Shown here: in pieces, positions 14,362 through 21,417 of the stretch
Numbering within the stretch: position 1 is the stretch's first letter
How the letters are laid out: every line of letters starts with the position of its first letter
Origin: an uncultured Lachnospiraceae bacterium
GTDB taxonomy: Bacteria; Bacillota; Clostridia; Lachnospirales; Lachnospiraceae
Direction of reading: 5' to 3'
Length of the DNA: 23,812 nucleotides
Assembly (NCBI GenBank): GCA_910585205.1
Contig: CAJUCC010000069.1
Location: 1-23,812, forward strand
Made by a program: the position numbers and the translations under genes
The notes under the pieces: model-generated
What the model was told of the DNA's origin: nothing
What the model saw: the letters and a program-made list of their open reading frames with translations, nothing else
Databases searched by the model: none

Positions 14362-14781
14362 ATGGCATTATTGGATAACATCAAAACATTGTGTAAAGAA
14401 AAAGGCGTATCCCAGCGCAAAATGGAATCGGATATTGGTATCAGTAATGGTTCATCCTCAAAATGGGGGAACAGTTCTCCGGGCGCAGACGTTCTTCAAA
14501 AATTATCTTCCTATTTTAATGTCTCCATCCATTATCTGGTGACCGGAAAATCCGATTCCGACACACCGTCCCTGAGTGCGAAAGATGAAAAAGATATTGC
14601 AAAACGCCTGGAAAACACACTTTCTGCACTCGATACCCAGGAAGGACTTATGTTTTCCGGGGAACCGCTGGATGAAACCACAAAAGAACTCTTAAAGGCA
14701 AGTTTGGAAAACAGCATCCGAATCGCAAAAATCAATGCCAAAAAATTTACTCCCAAAAAATACAGTTCTGACAAGGAATAG
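14362..14781 (+). CDS. XRE-family (CI-like) repressor
   Basis: The 139-residue protein has an N-terminal helix-turn-helix (about residues 5-62). It includes IKTLCKEKGVSQRKMESDIG, a recognition helix around ISNGSSSKWG and the typical FNVSIHYLVTGKS ending of XRE domains. The C-terminal part is a charged helical segment with no recognisable protease or peptidase fold, so it is not a LexA-type self-cleaving repressor. AGGAGG stands 6 bases before the ATG. It stops 3 bases before the ImmA-like protease gene; this pair is the arrangement in which ImmA cleaves ImmR to induce the element (established for ICEBs1). It should bind the GCTGAA-core sites immediately upstream. Confidence 0.9.
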   Translation: MALLDNIKTLCKEKGVSQRKMESDIGISNGSSSKWGNSSPGADVLQKLSSYFNVSIHYLVTGKSDSDTPSLSAKDEKDIAKRLENTLSALDTQEGLMFSGEPLDETTKELLKASLENSIRIAKINAKKFTPKKYSSDKE

Positions 14782-14784
14782 GAA

Positions 14785-15246
14785 GTGATCGCTATTTTGA
14801 ACATAAAAGATACCGTTTTGTCTTTAACCAAAAAATATAATACTTCCAATCCGTTTGAGTTGGCGGATGCATTGAAAATTGCGGTTTACTTTGAGGAATT
14901 GGGGACTGTCAACGGATATTACAACAATCCGCTGCGCATGAAACAAATACACATCAACGCTTCTCTGAATGACCAGGATGCGTATTTTGCATGTGCCCAT
15001 GAATTGGGACATGCCATTATACATCCTAACGCTTCCACTCCATTCCTGCGCTCCAAAACGCTGCTTTCGGTAGATAAGCTGGAGATCGAAGCCAACACCT
15101 TTGCGGTTAATTTGCTGATTTCCGACGAAATCATATTGGAAAACAAAAACTATTCCGCCGAACAACTATCGAGATTACTCGGATACGATCAACTGTTAAT
15201 CGAACTACGTCTGAAATTCTTCTATCAGGAAAATATATTACAATAA
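14785..15246 (+). CDS. ImmA/IrrE-family metallopeptidase
   Basis: The 153-residue protein carries the zinc-peptidase motif HELGH at residues 72-76 (CAHELGHAIIHP) and a downstream third-ligand region with E103 (LEIEANTFAVNLLI). Both are characteristic of COG2856/DUF955 ImmA/IrrE peptidases. In known systems the enzyme cleaves the linked XRE repressor after DNA damage or a cell-density signal, switching on the element. The GTG start at 14785 has AAGGA 7 bases upstream, inside the end of the repressor gene. A TTG four codons later is an alternative. It forms an operon with the repressor and is followed by a strong terminator. Confidence 0.9.
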   Translation: MIAILNIKDTVLSLTKKYNTSNPFELADALKIAVYFEELGTVNGYYNNPLRMKQIHINASLNDQDAYFACAHELGHAIIHPNASTPFLRSKTLLSVDKLEIEANTFAVNLLISDEIILENKNYSAEQLSRLLGYDQLLIELRLKFFYQENILQ

Positions 15247-15248
15247 TA

Positions 15249-15285
15249 TAAAAAAGCGATACCAACCAGCGGTATCGCTTTTTTT
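15249..15285 (+). terminator. Strong Rho-independent terminator after the repressor-protease operon
   Basis: A perfect stem, AAAAAAGCGATACC with GGTATCGCTTTTTT around a 7-base loop, begins just after the stop codon and ends in a long T-run. The A-run on the other side lets it work in both directions. It separates the immunity genes from the next rightward gene block. Confidence 0.9.
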
Positions 15286-15363
15286 CTTTTCTCAATGCGT
15301 CCATAATCCCCACACGAAGTAAAAATCGAATTGGTTACGATCACAAAAGGAGAAATAATTATT

Positions 15364-15387
15364 ATGGAAGTAAAATCATCAATGTAA
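15364..15387 (+). CDS. Possible 7-codon leader peptide
   Basis: The reading frame MEVKSSM is preceded by AAAAGGAG 11 bases before its ATG. It lies in the 168-base gap after the terminator, 27 bases before the next start. It could be a leader that couples translation into the following genes, or a chance ORF left by deletion. No attenuator hairpin accompanies it. Confidence 0.2.
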   Translation: MEVKSSM

Positions 15388-15414
15388 AACAGGAAAGGAG
15401 AAATTCAGTAACCA

Positions 15415-15651
15415 ATGACAGAGATTATCAACAGATACGGAATTTATGCGGCAAATCACACCACTTTCGGAGGCATCATTTATCCCTCCGATTTCAATAC
15501 GGATCATCGGGGAAAAAGTAATCCAAACGGATCGCCGATTGCAAACCGTATTACCGGGGATGCAAAATCAGAAAAACAATGGAAAATCAACAGAGAACAA
15601 AAAGAAAAAAGCAGGCAGTCCGAATGCCCGGAAAGGAGAATCTATGGCTAA
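15415..15651 (+). CDS. Small hypothetical protein (78 aa) overlapping the polymerase-like gene
   Basis: I do not recognise the product. It has a short hydrophobic-aromatic N-terminal part (RYGIYAANHTTFGGIIYP) and a strongly charged Lys/Gln/Glu-rich C-terminal third, with no cysteines. An AAAGGAG site lies upstream, though 14 bases from the ATG, which is long. Its last 8 bases overlap the start of the next gene (ATGGCTAA), and the AAAGGAG for that gene lies within it. This overlap is the best sign that it is translated and coupled to the polymerase-like gene. A chance ORF or a remnant of a longer gene is possible. Confidence 0.45.
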   Translation: MTEIINRYGIYAANHTTFGGIIYPSDFNTDHRGKSNPNGSPIANRITGDAKSEKQWKINREQKEKSRQSECPERRIYG

Positions 15652-18154
15652 GATTAACATACCGCAATATGAGATTTTTAAAATCGGAACCAACAAACTG
15701 AAATACTATGACTGGGATTTACAGATAACCAGGAAAGAAGCATTCCGGTTCCAGGAATTGGTGTCATTATTCGAAGCCCAGGAATTTCGTATTATGGCAA
15801 ATAAAATTTTACATACAAACATAGCGGAAATTGATTTTTCCAAGATTTTCATGCAGGTAGTCCTGGATAAAAAGTCTGATTTCAGCAGAGCTGCCAGCAA
15901 TAAGGGGATAACCGTAAACGGGATCAATTACCGAAGATTTGTGGGAACTACCGGCGGCTTAAAAAATAATACGCTTCTGTTTTGCAATTCGCAATACATC
16001 GATACATTAAACGAACTCTGCGAATGCAAAAGGAATCGGAATATTCCGCTTGTCCCCGCAAAATATGAGGCTTATAAAGCTCTGACATGCTCGGCCTCTC
16101 AGCCAATCTGTATTCCTGACGGTATTTTGGTCGTAAAAGACTGTGTCACCCAATACTTTGCGGATGTAATATCTTTGGACGACGGAAAAGATTCCGCCGA
16201 ACCCGTTATGGAAACTGTATTACACAAGCAGTTGGAAAATATCGTATCGGACGGTTTTAATCTGTGTACGGTTGACTATATGAAACGGGTGTCCGAATTT
16301 TTAGGACTGGATTATATCCCCGGCGGTATTTGCCTGAGAAATGCCTGGTTAAAAGGAATGCTGTACCCCTTTCCTGTTCTTGCATTTGTGGAAGAATTTC
16401 ACAACGGCAATTATTTCATACAGGACATCTGGGGAAACATGCAGGATATTCGCAAGTGTGAAATGATTTTAACGGAATCGTCTTTTAAACTATGGATGGC
16501 GTATGACAGTATTGAAAGTTACGAAAACGCATGCAGAGAATGTGGATATGGGTTTTCCGTCACGAAGATTTCTCCGCACACATTAGAAGAACAGAGGGAA
16601 CTCAATTATCAATATCTGCAGTCATATGAATTTACAGAGGAAGACATTGAAGAACTCTGCACGCCGACAATCAACTATTTGAAATCTGCCATGTGCGGCG
16701 ACTACGCTTCCACCGTTGCGTTTTTGGGCATTACCGAAAATACAGACGTCAATTCGTGGCAGCGCGCATTATACACAAGTGAATATATGCTTGGTGATCC
16801 CTATATCATTGACTCCGTACACAGATTTATGAAAAAGAAAATAGATGACGCCAAGATCGGAAAATTGTTTGTACAGGGTAATTATCAGATTGCCAGCGGC
16901 GATCCGTTTGCATTCATGCAGTCGGTCTGCGGTCTGGAAGTCACAGGACTGCTCAAGGCAGGCGAATGTTATTCCAAATTTTGGATGGATAAAAACGAGA
17001 GCGACGTTGTTGTTTTCAGAAGTCCGATGACAAGCCATAATAATATCCGCATGTGTACCGTAAATAACGCCGATGAATGTAAGCGTTGGTATCAATATAT
17101 GGACACCATTATCATCATAAACGCCTGGGATTCATTCTGCCTGGCAGAAAACGGCTGCGACTGGGACAGTGATATTTTATTTTCCACAAATAACGCAGTG
17201 CTGAAAAGGCGATACCGGAAGCTTCCTGCCATTGAATGTGTACAACGCCATGCATCTAAAACGATAATCACAGAAACGGAAGTAAAAAAGACGAATAAAA
17301 ACGGTATGGGCAATCAGGTTGGCGCGATCACCAATTATGTCACTTCCATGATGGAGGTACAATCGCATTTCGAAAAAGATTCCAAAGAATATAAGGAATT
17401 GGAATACCGCATTGGATGCGGTCAACTCTATCAGCAGGCGGAATTGGATAAAATCAAGGGAATTGTGGCCACTCCCATGCCGGCTTATTGGTACAATCTG
17501 AGAGCCTGTGGAGATAATCGGTATTGGCAGTCGATCTGCGCTTATCGCAAACCTTATTTTATGATATATATTTACGAAGACGCAAGACGTGACTATAAAA
17601 AGTACAAAAAGGAAAGCAATGATAAATGTTATACATTATATCACTGCTCCGTTCAGGATCTGTATGCAGACAGTGACCGCTTATCAGACGAGCAGAAAGA
17701 ATTTCTGTTTTGGTACGAACGCAAACTACCCGTCGGTATGGGAAACTGCTCTATGAATAAAATCTGCAGATATGTTGAACGTCAACTGGACGGTTACAAA
17801 TCGCAATTACACAAAGATTCGCTGTTTGATTATAACGTTCTCAAGACAAAGCGGCGTTGTACGAAAAGACACAGACAGGAGCTTGCGGAATTAGAACAAT
17901 ATTATTGTGAATGCCTGAGAGAATATAAAAAACAGAAACATTATGACAAAGGTGATTCCAACAGGAACCGGTATTTTCTGCATACCAAGTTTAATCAAAA
18001 GGCAAAAGAGATATGTCCCGATGACGAAGAACGCCTGAATATCATTTTGGACATTACTTACAGCGGTAAGGGAAACCGGCAATTTTGTTGGGACTGTATC
18101 GGAGAAACGATTGTGAAAAGACTGGAGGAACAAAACACTGTACATACTGAATGA
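15644..18154 (+). CDS. Candidate two-barrel (YonO/QDE-1-like) RNA polymerase, 836 aa
   Basis: I chose the ATG at 15644, which has AAAGGAG 6 bases upstream; in-frame codons from 15446 lack a ribosome site. The key motif is CDWDSD at residues 505-510 (D506, D508, D510). It follows a beta-rich stretch with VVVFRSPMTSHNNIRM (455-470) and AWDSFCLAENG. In two-barrel polymerases (bacterial beta', phage YonO, fungal QDE-1) a DxDGD loop in the second double-psi barrel holds catalytic magnesium; here the Gly is Ser. A possible first barrel lies at about 90-180 (VGTTGGLKNN, then CIPDGILVVKD). Length is close to YonO. The C-terminal 200 residues are Lys/Arg-rich. In SPbeta, YonO transcribes late genes, and here tail genes follow. 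The family assignment is by motif only; an inactive or non-polymerase barrel protein remains possible. Confidence 0.6.
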   Translation: MAKINIPQYEIFKIGTNKLKYYDWDLQITRKEAFRFQELVSLFEAQEFRIMANKILHTNIAEIDFSKIFMQVVLDKKSDFSRAASNKGITVNGINYRRFVGTTGGLKNNTLLFCNSQYIDTLNELCECKRNRNIPLVPAKYEAYKALTCSASQPICIPDGILVVKDCVTQYFADVISLDDGKDSAEPVMETVLHKQLENIVSDGFNLCTVDYMKRVSEFLGLDYIPGGICLRNAWLKGMLYPFPVLAFVEEFHNGNYFIQDIWGNMQDIRKCEMILTESSFKLWMAYDSIESYENACRECGYGFSVTKISPHTLEEQRELNYQYLQSYEFTEEDIEELCTPTINYLKSAMCGDYASTVAFLGITENTDVNSWQRALYTSEYMLGDPYIIDSVHRFMKKKIDDAKIGKLFVQGNYQIASGDPFAFMQSVCGLEVTGLLKAGECYSKFWMDKNESDVVVFRSPMTSHNNIRMCTVNNADECKRWYQYMDTIIIINAWDSFCLAENGCDWDSDILFSTNNAVLKRRYRKLPAIECVQRHASKTIITETEVKKTNKNGMGNQVGAITNYVTSMMEVQSHFEKDSKEYKELEYRIGCGQLYQQAELDKIKGIVATPMPAYWYNLRACGDNRYWQSICAYRKPYFMIYIYEDARRDYKKYKKESNDKCYTLYHCSVQDLYADSDRLSDEQKEFLFWYERKLPVGMGNCSMNKICRYVERQLDGYKSQLHKDSLFDYNVLKTKRRCTKRHRQELAELEQYYCECLREYKKQKHYDKGDSNRNRYFLHTKFNQKAKEICPDDEERLNIILDITYSGKGNRQFCWDCIGETIVKRLEEQNTVHTE

Positions 18155-18914
18155 AAAAGAATATATCGGAAACATTCTGGCCTCAAAAGAAAAGCCGGAC
18201 GATCTGCCTGTGGGATACCTGATAACTCTGATTGCCAAATACTACTGCTGCGATACGATAACTGCCGACGCATTATCCGACATCACTAAGAAAAAGCTAT
18301 TGGAATTTGATTTGGATAACTATCAGGAATATCGGTATCATAACAAGATTACTGCCATATGCGAAGGATTATATAGCGGGAAGATAGAACAGGGTTTTCA
18401 AGAGAGAGAATATATCCCTGTTTATGAATCAGAGCTTGATTTTATCCGTTCTTTGTCCAATGACAGACAAAAGAAACTAATGTTTACATTATTTGCTATT
18501 GCAAGGTATATGGACAGCGACGGCTGGATCAATAAAAAAACGGCGAAAGAAATATCCGAGGTTTTCAGGCTTTCTGATGTTACGCTCACATCGGACCAAA
18601 GAAATGAACTGCTGCATGAATTATATCGTAACGGCCATATCTCTTTGGGGAAAAGAGTCGACAACTTAAATATCAGAGTCCAATTGATCGATTCCGGCAG
18701 AATTGGTTATAAGATCAAAGAATTTCATCATATCGGCTACCAGTATATCGGAAATTTTAAGAATGGATATAAACAATGCTGCCTGTGCGGAAAGCCAGTG
18801 AAAATTACCAATAACAGAATAAAGTATTGTAGTAACTGTTATAAGAAAGCCAATGCGTCCGATGCCAAAAACAGAATGAAAAAATACCGGGAAACGCAGC
18901 CTGTTACTTTTTAG
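18138..18914 (+). CDS. Zinc-ribbon protein (about 258 aa), apparent CTG start, partner of the polymerase-like gene
   Basis: From a GTG at 18210 the frame is clear, but it reads like protein upstream as far as a TGA at 18114. The segment LYILNEKEYIGNILASKEKP has no ATG, GTG or TTG. A CTG at 18138 lies 9 bases after TGGAGG, so I take CTG as the start; the conservative start is 18210 (234 residues). The gene then overlaps the polymerase-like gene by 17 bases. The protein is mostly helical and charged. Near the C-terminus is a zinc ribbon: CCLCGKPVK, then YCSNCYKKA (CxxC about 13 residues before CxxC), followed by a basic tail (KNRMKKYRE) suited to nucleic-acid binding. I infer an accessory factor for the polymerase-like protein from position only. 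Confidence 0.7.
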   Translation: MYILNEKEYIGNILASKEKPDDLPVGYLITLIAKYYCCDTITADALSDITKKKLLEFDLDNYQEYRYHNKITAICEGLYSGKIEQGFQEREYIPVYESELDFIRSLSNDRQKKLMFTLFAIARYMDSDGWINKKTAKEISEVFRLSDVTLTSDQRNELLHELYRNGHISLGKRVDNLNIRVQLIDSGRIGYKIKEFHHIGYQYIGNFKNGYKQCCLCGKPVKITNNRIKYCSNCYKKANASDAKNRMKKYRETQPVTF

Positions 18915-18978
18915 AATTTCCCGGAAACCGTTGATTTTCCTGGCCTTACAGCCTGTTTTTGCAAAAAATGGTATTTTC

Positions 18979-19007
18979 TTTTAATGGTATATAGATTCCC
19001 TTATAAT
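18979..19007 (+). promoter_or_regulatory. Candidate promoter at the head of the tail-gene region
   Basis: A perfect TATAAT (19002-19007) has a weak TTTTAA 17 bases upstream (18979-18984). The lack of a good -35 box could mean that an activator is used, or that the sequence is recognised by something other than host sigma-A. Transcription would start near 19014, inside the 370-base gap without a clear gene. Confidence 0.4.
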
Positions 19008-19013
19008 ACTTGT

Positions 19014-19178
19014 CTGACCAAACCCCGGACACACATGCGGAAAGTGAGCGCTCTCACACTGTACAGGAAAGCGGTAAAACCATCCCTTTTTATCCGGCTT
19101 TTTTGTGGGCAGATCACTTGTGTGACATTCCGAAAAAACAGCGTTTCTCAGGAGAGCTTTCCGCACTCTCCTGTTTTT
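19014..19178 (+). ncRNA. Possible small RNA between a promoter and an intrinsic terminator
   Basis: The gap 18915-19285 holds no convincing gene. It does hold a TATAAT promoter at its left, a perfect GTGAG-CGCT-CTCAC hairpin at 19044-19057, and an intrinsic terminator at 19149-19178, together outlining a transcript of about 165 bases. A TTG-started 64-codon frame (19010-19204) crosses it but has no ribosome site. The transcript may be a regulatory RNA, or simply a leader that attenuates the tail genes. Confidence 0.35.
19149..19178 (+). terminator. Intrinsic terminator upstream of the tail genes
   Basis: The stem CAGGAGAG (19149-19156) pairs perfectly with CTCTCCTG (19166-19173) around a 9-base loop and is followed by TTTTT. 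It lies before the tail genes rather than after a coding gene, so it either ends a small RNA or must be passed by an antiterminating or dedicated polymerase. Confidence 0.75.
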
Positions 19179-19212
19179 ATATGAATCTGCAGATAAGGAG
19201 GTGATGTAATAC

Positions 19213-19254
19213 CCCAAAATTCACGGCAAAGATACCGACTCCAAAATCAAATAA
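19213..19254 (+). pseudogene. Remnant of a phage tail-protein N-terminus (PKIHGKDTDSKIK)
   Basis: A perfect ribosome site AAGGAGGTGAT (19196-19206) is followed not by a usable start but by ATGTAATACCCC. The next frame reads PKIHGKDTDSKIK and then stops. Many tail-tube-type proteins begin with a similar M-x-K-x-HGK-x-T segment (known from such families). Replacing ATACCCC by ATGCCC would restore a normal start, so this looks like a gene that lost its start and body. The segment is only 13 residues long, so chance resemblance is possible. Confidence 0.3.
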
Positions 19255-19285
19255 ACGTATACATGGGAGGCAAACATGACAAAAG

Positions 19286-20080
19286 ATGATGTTTATGCAC
19301 ACTCCCCTCTCTGTAATAAAGAAAGCCGGTGATCGTTTGTATCATGATGAGTTACAAGTATATCGCGGAAAAGATTTTATTGTTTCAGAGCATATTCACA
19401 TCCATCAGCCTTCGATTGACGAAATATACGAGTATGGTGAACGTGACTATTATGCAATGGTATATAATCTCACCGCTACCCCGCAAACGATAAAGTCGCA
19501 ATTGTGGGATATGCAGCCCCGGATTGACTACACACAAATTACACAATTTGAACTGTTTTGCTGCCTGCTTCACAATATGTACCCTCAGGAAAAAACTGCC
19601 ATCCTTTTCGGAGATTTGGATTTCAGGAAGTTCGGCATTATGCAAAAAGAGGACGGATCATTTATGCTGTGTCAGATTATCGATAATGATATGGTTGTGA
19701 TAGACGAATACACATATCTTATGATAACCGATTTCTTACGCCAGATGCATATCATCGAAAAAGACGAAAAGCTTCCGGCAAATGCCACGACAAAAATGAT
19801 CTTAATTGATGACGCAAGGGAAGAACGATTCAAAAACAGGGGAAAAGAATATCATTCCCAATTAAAAAATCTTATATCGGCAATGATTAACTGCGAAGAA
19901 TTCAAATATAATCATTCCGATGTTTGGGATATGAAAATCAATGCTTTTATGGATTCCGTTAAACGGATTCTGAAAATTAAAAATGCAAATTTACTACTGC
20001 AAAGTGCGTACTCCGGATTTGGCGGTGTAAATTTGAAAGATGTAAGAAAACAAGTGGATTGGCTGGGAGACCTTGATTGA
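19286..20080 (+). CDS. Conserved phage tail-region protein (264 aa)
   Basis: The protein resembles the conserved, mostly unnamed protein that sits beside the major tail protein in clostridial prophages. It has a beta-rich N-terminus (LSVIKKAG, then DELQVYRGKDFIV), an IDEIYEYGERDYYAMVYNLT segment, an ILFGDLDFRKF segment, a central helical part with EERFKNRGKEY, and the C-terminal ending LLLQSAYSGFGGVNLKDVR. I infer a tail-assembly or structural role. The start is unclear. The good site GGGAGG serves an ATG at 19276, but that frame stops after 18 codons. The frame of this gene has ATGs only at 19286, 19289 and 19295, without their own ribosome site. Either a +1 shift around TCCCCTCTC joins the two frames, or the start has been damaged. 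Next gene begins 37 bases later. Confidence 0.75.
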   Translation: MMFMHTPLSVIKKAGDRLYHDELQVYRGKDFIVSEHIHIHQPSIDEIYEYGERDYYAMVYNLTATPQTIKSQLWDMQPRIDYTQITQFELFCCLLHNMYPQEKTAILFGDLDFRKFGIMQKEDGSFMLCQIIDNDMVVIDEYTYLMITDFLRQMHIIEKDEKLPANATTKMILIDDAREERFKNRGKEYHSQLKNLISAMINCEEFKYNHSDVWDMKINAFMDSVKRILKIKNANLLLQSAYSGFGGVNLKDVRKQVDWLGDLD

Positions 20081-20117
20081 CAGGTTTTCCGCACGCCCAA
20101 AATAAGGAGGAAAATTT

Positions 20118-20915
20118 ATGACTTTTAACCCGAATGAACTGATTCTTGAAAGAATTCGATCTGTTGAGGAGTATGATCCTGCAACAAATGAGTTGGTGGG
20201 ACGTTATACGCAGATCGAAGAGCCGAGTTTGAAAACAAGTGCCGAAGCACAGGATGTAACGGATGCAATGGGTTCTACCGTTGCGACATTCTATAAGGCG
20301 CAGAAAGGCACGTTTGATTTCAGTAACTCTTACTTCTCTCTTGACCTCGCGGCTTCTCAGTACGGTACCGAAAAGGTTCTGGCATCCGAGGACAACAAGA
20401 TTATCATGCCGGTATCCGAAACGATCACCATTGCTTCTGACCACACGGCAGTCTTAAAATATGTCCCTGTCGGAACTGCCGGTGCAGAGGTTAAATATGT
20501 AAAAGTTATCAATGAAAATAATACTTTTGGCGATACATATGAAGTTTCTGCTACTGCGGGTGACGGTAAATTTACCATTGATGCTGCCACAAAAACCATT
20601 ACGCTGCCGGAAGGCGTAAGCGGAAGGGTGTTTGTCAATTATGAAAGAGAAACCACCAACGCCGCGCAGGTGACAAAGAAAACAGACCGGACACCGAAGA
20701 TCAAGACCCTTCTCATCCATGCCATCTTCCATGATATTTGCAATGCCAATATTGTGTATGCCGGCGTTATCAGATGTCCCAGAGCGCAGATCGATCCTTC
20801 CAGTACCGAAGTTGCTCTGAGTCCCGACGGCAAACATGCGGCTTCCTATATTTTACAGAAAGATTACTGTGACGAGGACGGCTCTTTGTTTGACATTATC
20901 ATCAGCGAAGACTGA
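20118..20915 (+). CDS. Major tail (tube) protein
   Basis: The 265-residue protein begins MTFNPNELILERIRSVEEYD and continues with RYTQIEEPSLKTSAE, DVTDAMGSTVATFYKAQKG and FSNSYFSLDLAASQ. This pattern is familiar from major tail structural proteins of clostridial siphophages and phage-tail-like elements. It is beta-rich, with a central Ig-like insert (about 105-185: TYEVSATAGDGKFTIDAATK, ending VFVNYE) often carried by tail tubes. It has no signal peptide or membrane helix. AAGGAGG lies 8 bases before the ATG. It sits two genes before the tape measure, the usual order. It would polymerise into the tail tube. Phage structural identity is quite sure; tube rather than another tail protein is inferred. 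Confidence 0.8.
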   Translation: MTFNPNELILERIRSVEEYDPATNELVGRYTQIEEPSLKTSAEAQDVTDAMGSTVATFYKAQKGTFDFSNSYFSLDLAASQYGTEKVLASEDNKIIMPVSETITIASDHTAVLKYVPVGTAGAEVKYVKVINENNTFGDTYEVSATAGDGKFTIDAATKTITLPEGVSGRVFVNYERETTNAAQVTKKTDRTPKIKTLLIHAIFHDICNANIVYAGVIRCPRAQIDPSSTEVALSPDGKHAASYILQKDYCDEDGSLFDIIISED

Positions 20916-20924
20916 TTGTGCAAC

Positions 20925-20952
20925 AGGCGGTTTGAAATATAACCGCCTTTTC
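20925..20952 (+). terminator. Hairpin with short T-run after the major tail gene
   Basis: The stem GGCGGTT (20926-20932) pairs with AACCGCC (20941-20947), followed by TTTT. It lies 10 bases after the major tail stop and 12 before the next start. A partial terminator here would give more major tail protein than downstream products, a common need in tail operons. Confidence 0.6.
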
Positions 20953-20963
20953 TGAGGTGAATT

Positions 20964-21233
20964 ATGACAGATCATAATATTAATGCATATTGTACCATTT
21001 GTAATAAAGGTTATCACATATGCAATACATGTAAAAACGAAAAAAAATTTAAACCCTGGAGAACCATAACCGATACGATGGAACACTACAAGATTTTTAT
21101 GGCAATTCACGGATATACAACTGCCGGAGACAAAGAACAGGCGAAAGCGGAATTGCAGAATTGCAATTTATCCGATATGAACTCTTTTAAGCCGGAAATC
21201 AAGGCGGCCATTGCTGAAATTATGGCATCATAA
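20964..21233 (+). CDS. Small zinc-ribbon phage protein (89 aa), tail assembly chaperone position
   Basis: GAGGTG stands 4 bases before the ATG. The N-terminus has two CxxC pairs, C10-C13 and C20-C23 (CTICNKGYHICNTC), predicting one zinc site. The remaining 60 residues are helical and charged, ending IKAAIAEIMAS. In clostridial prophages small Cys-rich proteins like this lie between the major tail protein and the tape measure, where tail assembly chaperones (gpG/gpGT type) are found. I infer such a chaperone role by position, without a motif that proves it. Confidence 0.7.
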   Translation: MTDHNINAYCTICNKGYHICNTCKNEKKFKPWRTITDTMEHYKIFMAIHGYTTAGDKEQAKAELQNCNLSDMNSFKPEIKAAIAEIMAS

Positions 21234-21285
21234 TCGTGATTTCGCTCACTGCATTTTTTATGGAAAAATATTGGAAGAAAACAAC

Positions 21286-21417
21286 ATGGAAAACGGACTT
21301 ATTGAAGAAAGTATTCAATTTGTGCGTGAAAAATACAGAAACTATCTTGAAAACGGCAATGCTGAATTTTCTCAGACACCTTGCCGGAAAACAGAAAGGG
21401 ACAACGAAAACAGATGA
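21286..21417 (+). CDS. Very small ORF (43 aa) before the tape measure gene
   Basis: The frame MENGLIEESIQFVREKYRNY followed by LENGNAEFSQT is amphipathic and charged, like real protein, and ends in an ATGA overlap with the tape measure start at 21414. A GGAAG element lies about 9 bases before its ATG. The frame is open back to 21211, so it is +1 relative to the zinc-ribbon gene and could be reached from it by a shift, as in gpG/gpGT chaperone pairs. It may be an independent small chaperone. A different overlapping frame (21236-21421) looks less natural. Confidence 0.45.
   Translation: MENGLIEESIQFVREKYRNYLENGNAEFSQTPCRKTERDNENR

Noticed and set aside
15330..15363. TTGGTT with ATAATT as a promoter for the polymerase-like gene
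   Set aside because: The -10-like box overlaps the ribosome site of the 7-codon ORF, the spacing is 18 and neither box is good.
19010..19204. A TTG-started 64-codon frame and an overlapping 66-codon frame in the gap before the tail genes
   Set aside because: There is no ribosome site, the start coincides with the probable transcription start, and the frame crosses a perfect intrinsic terminator.
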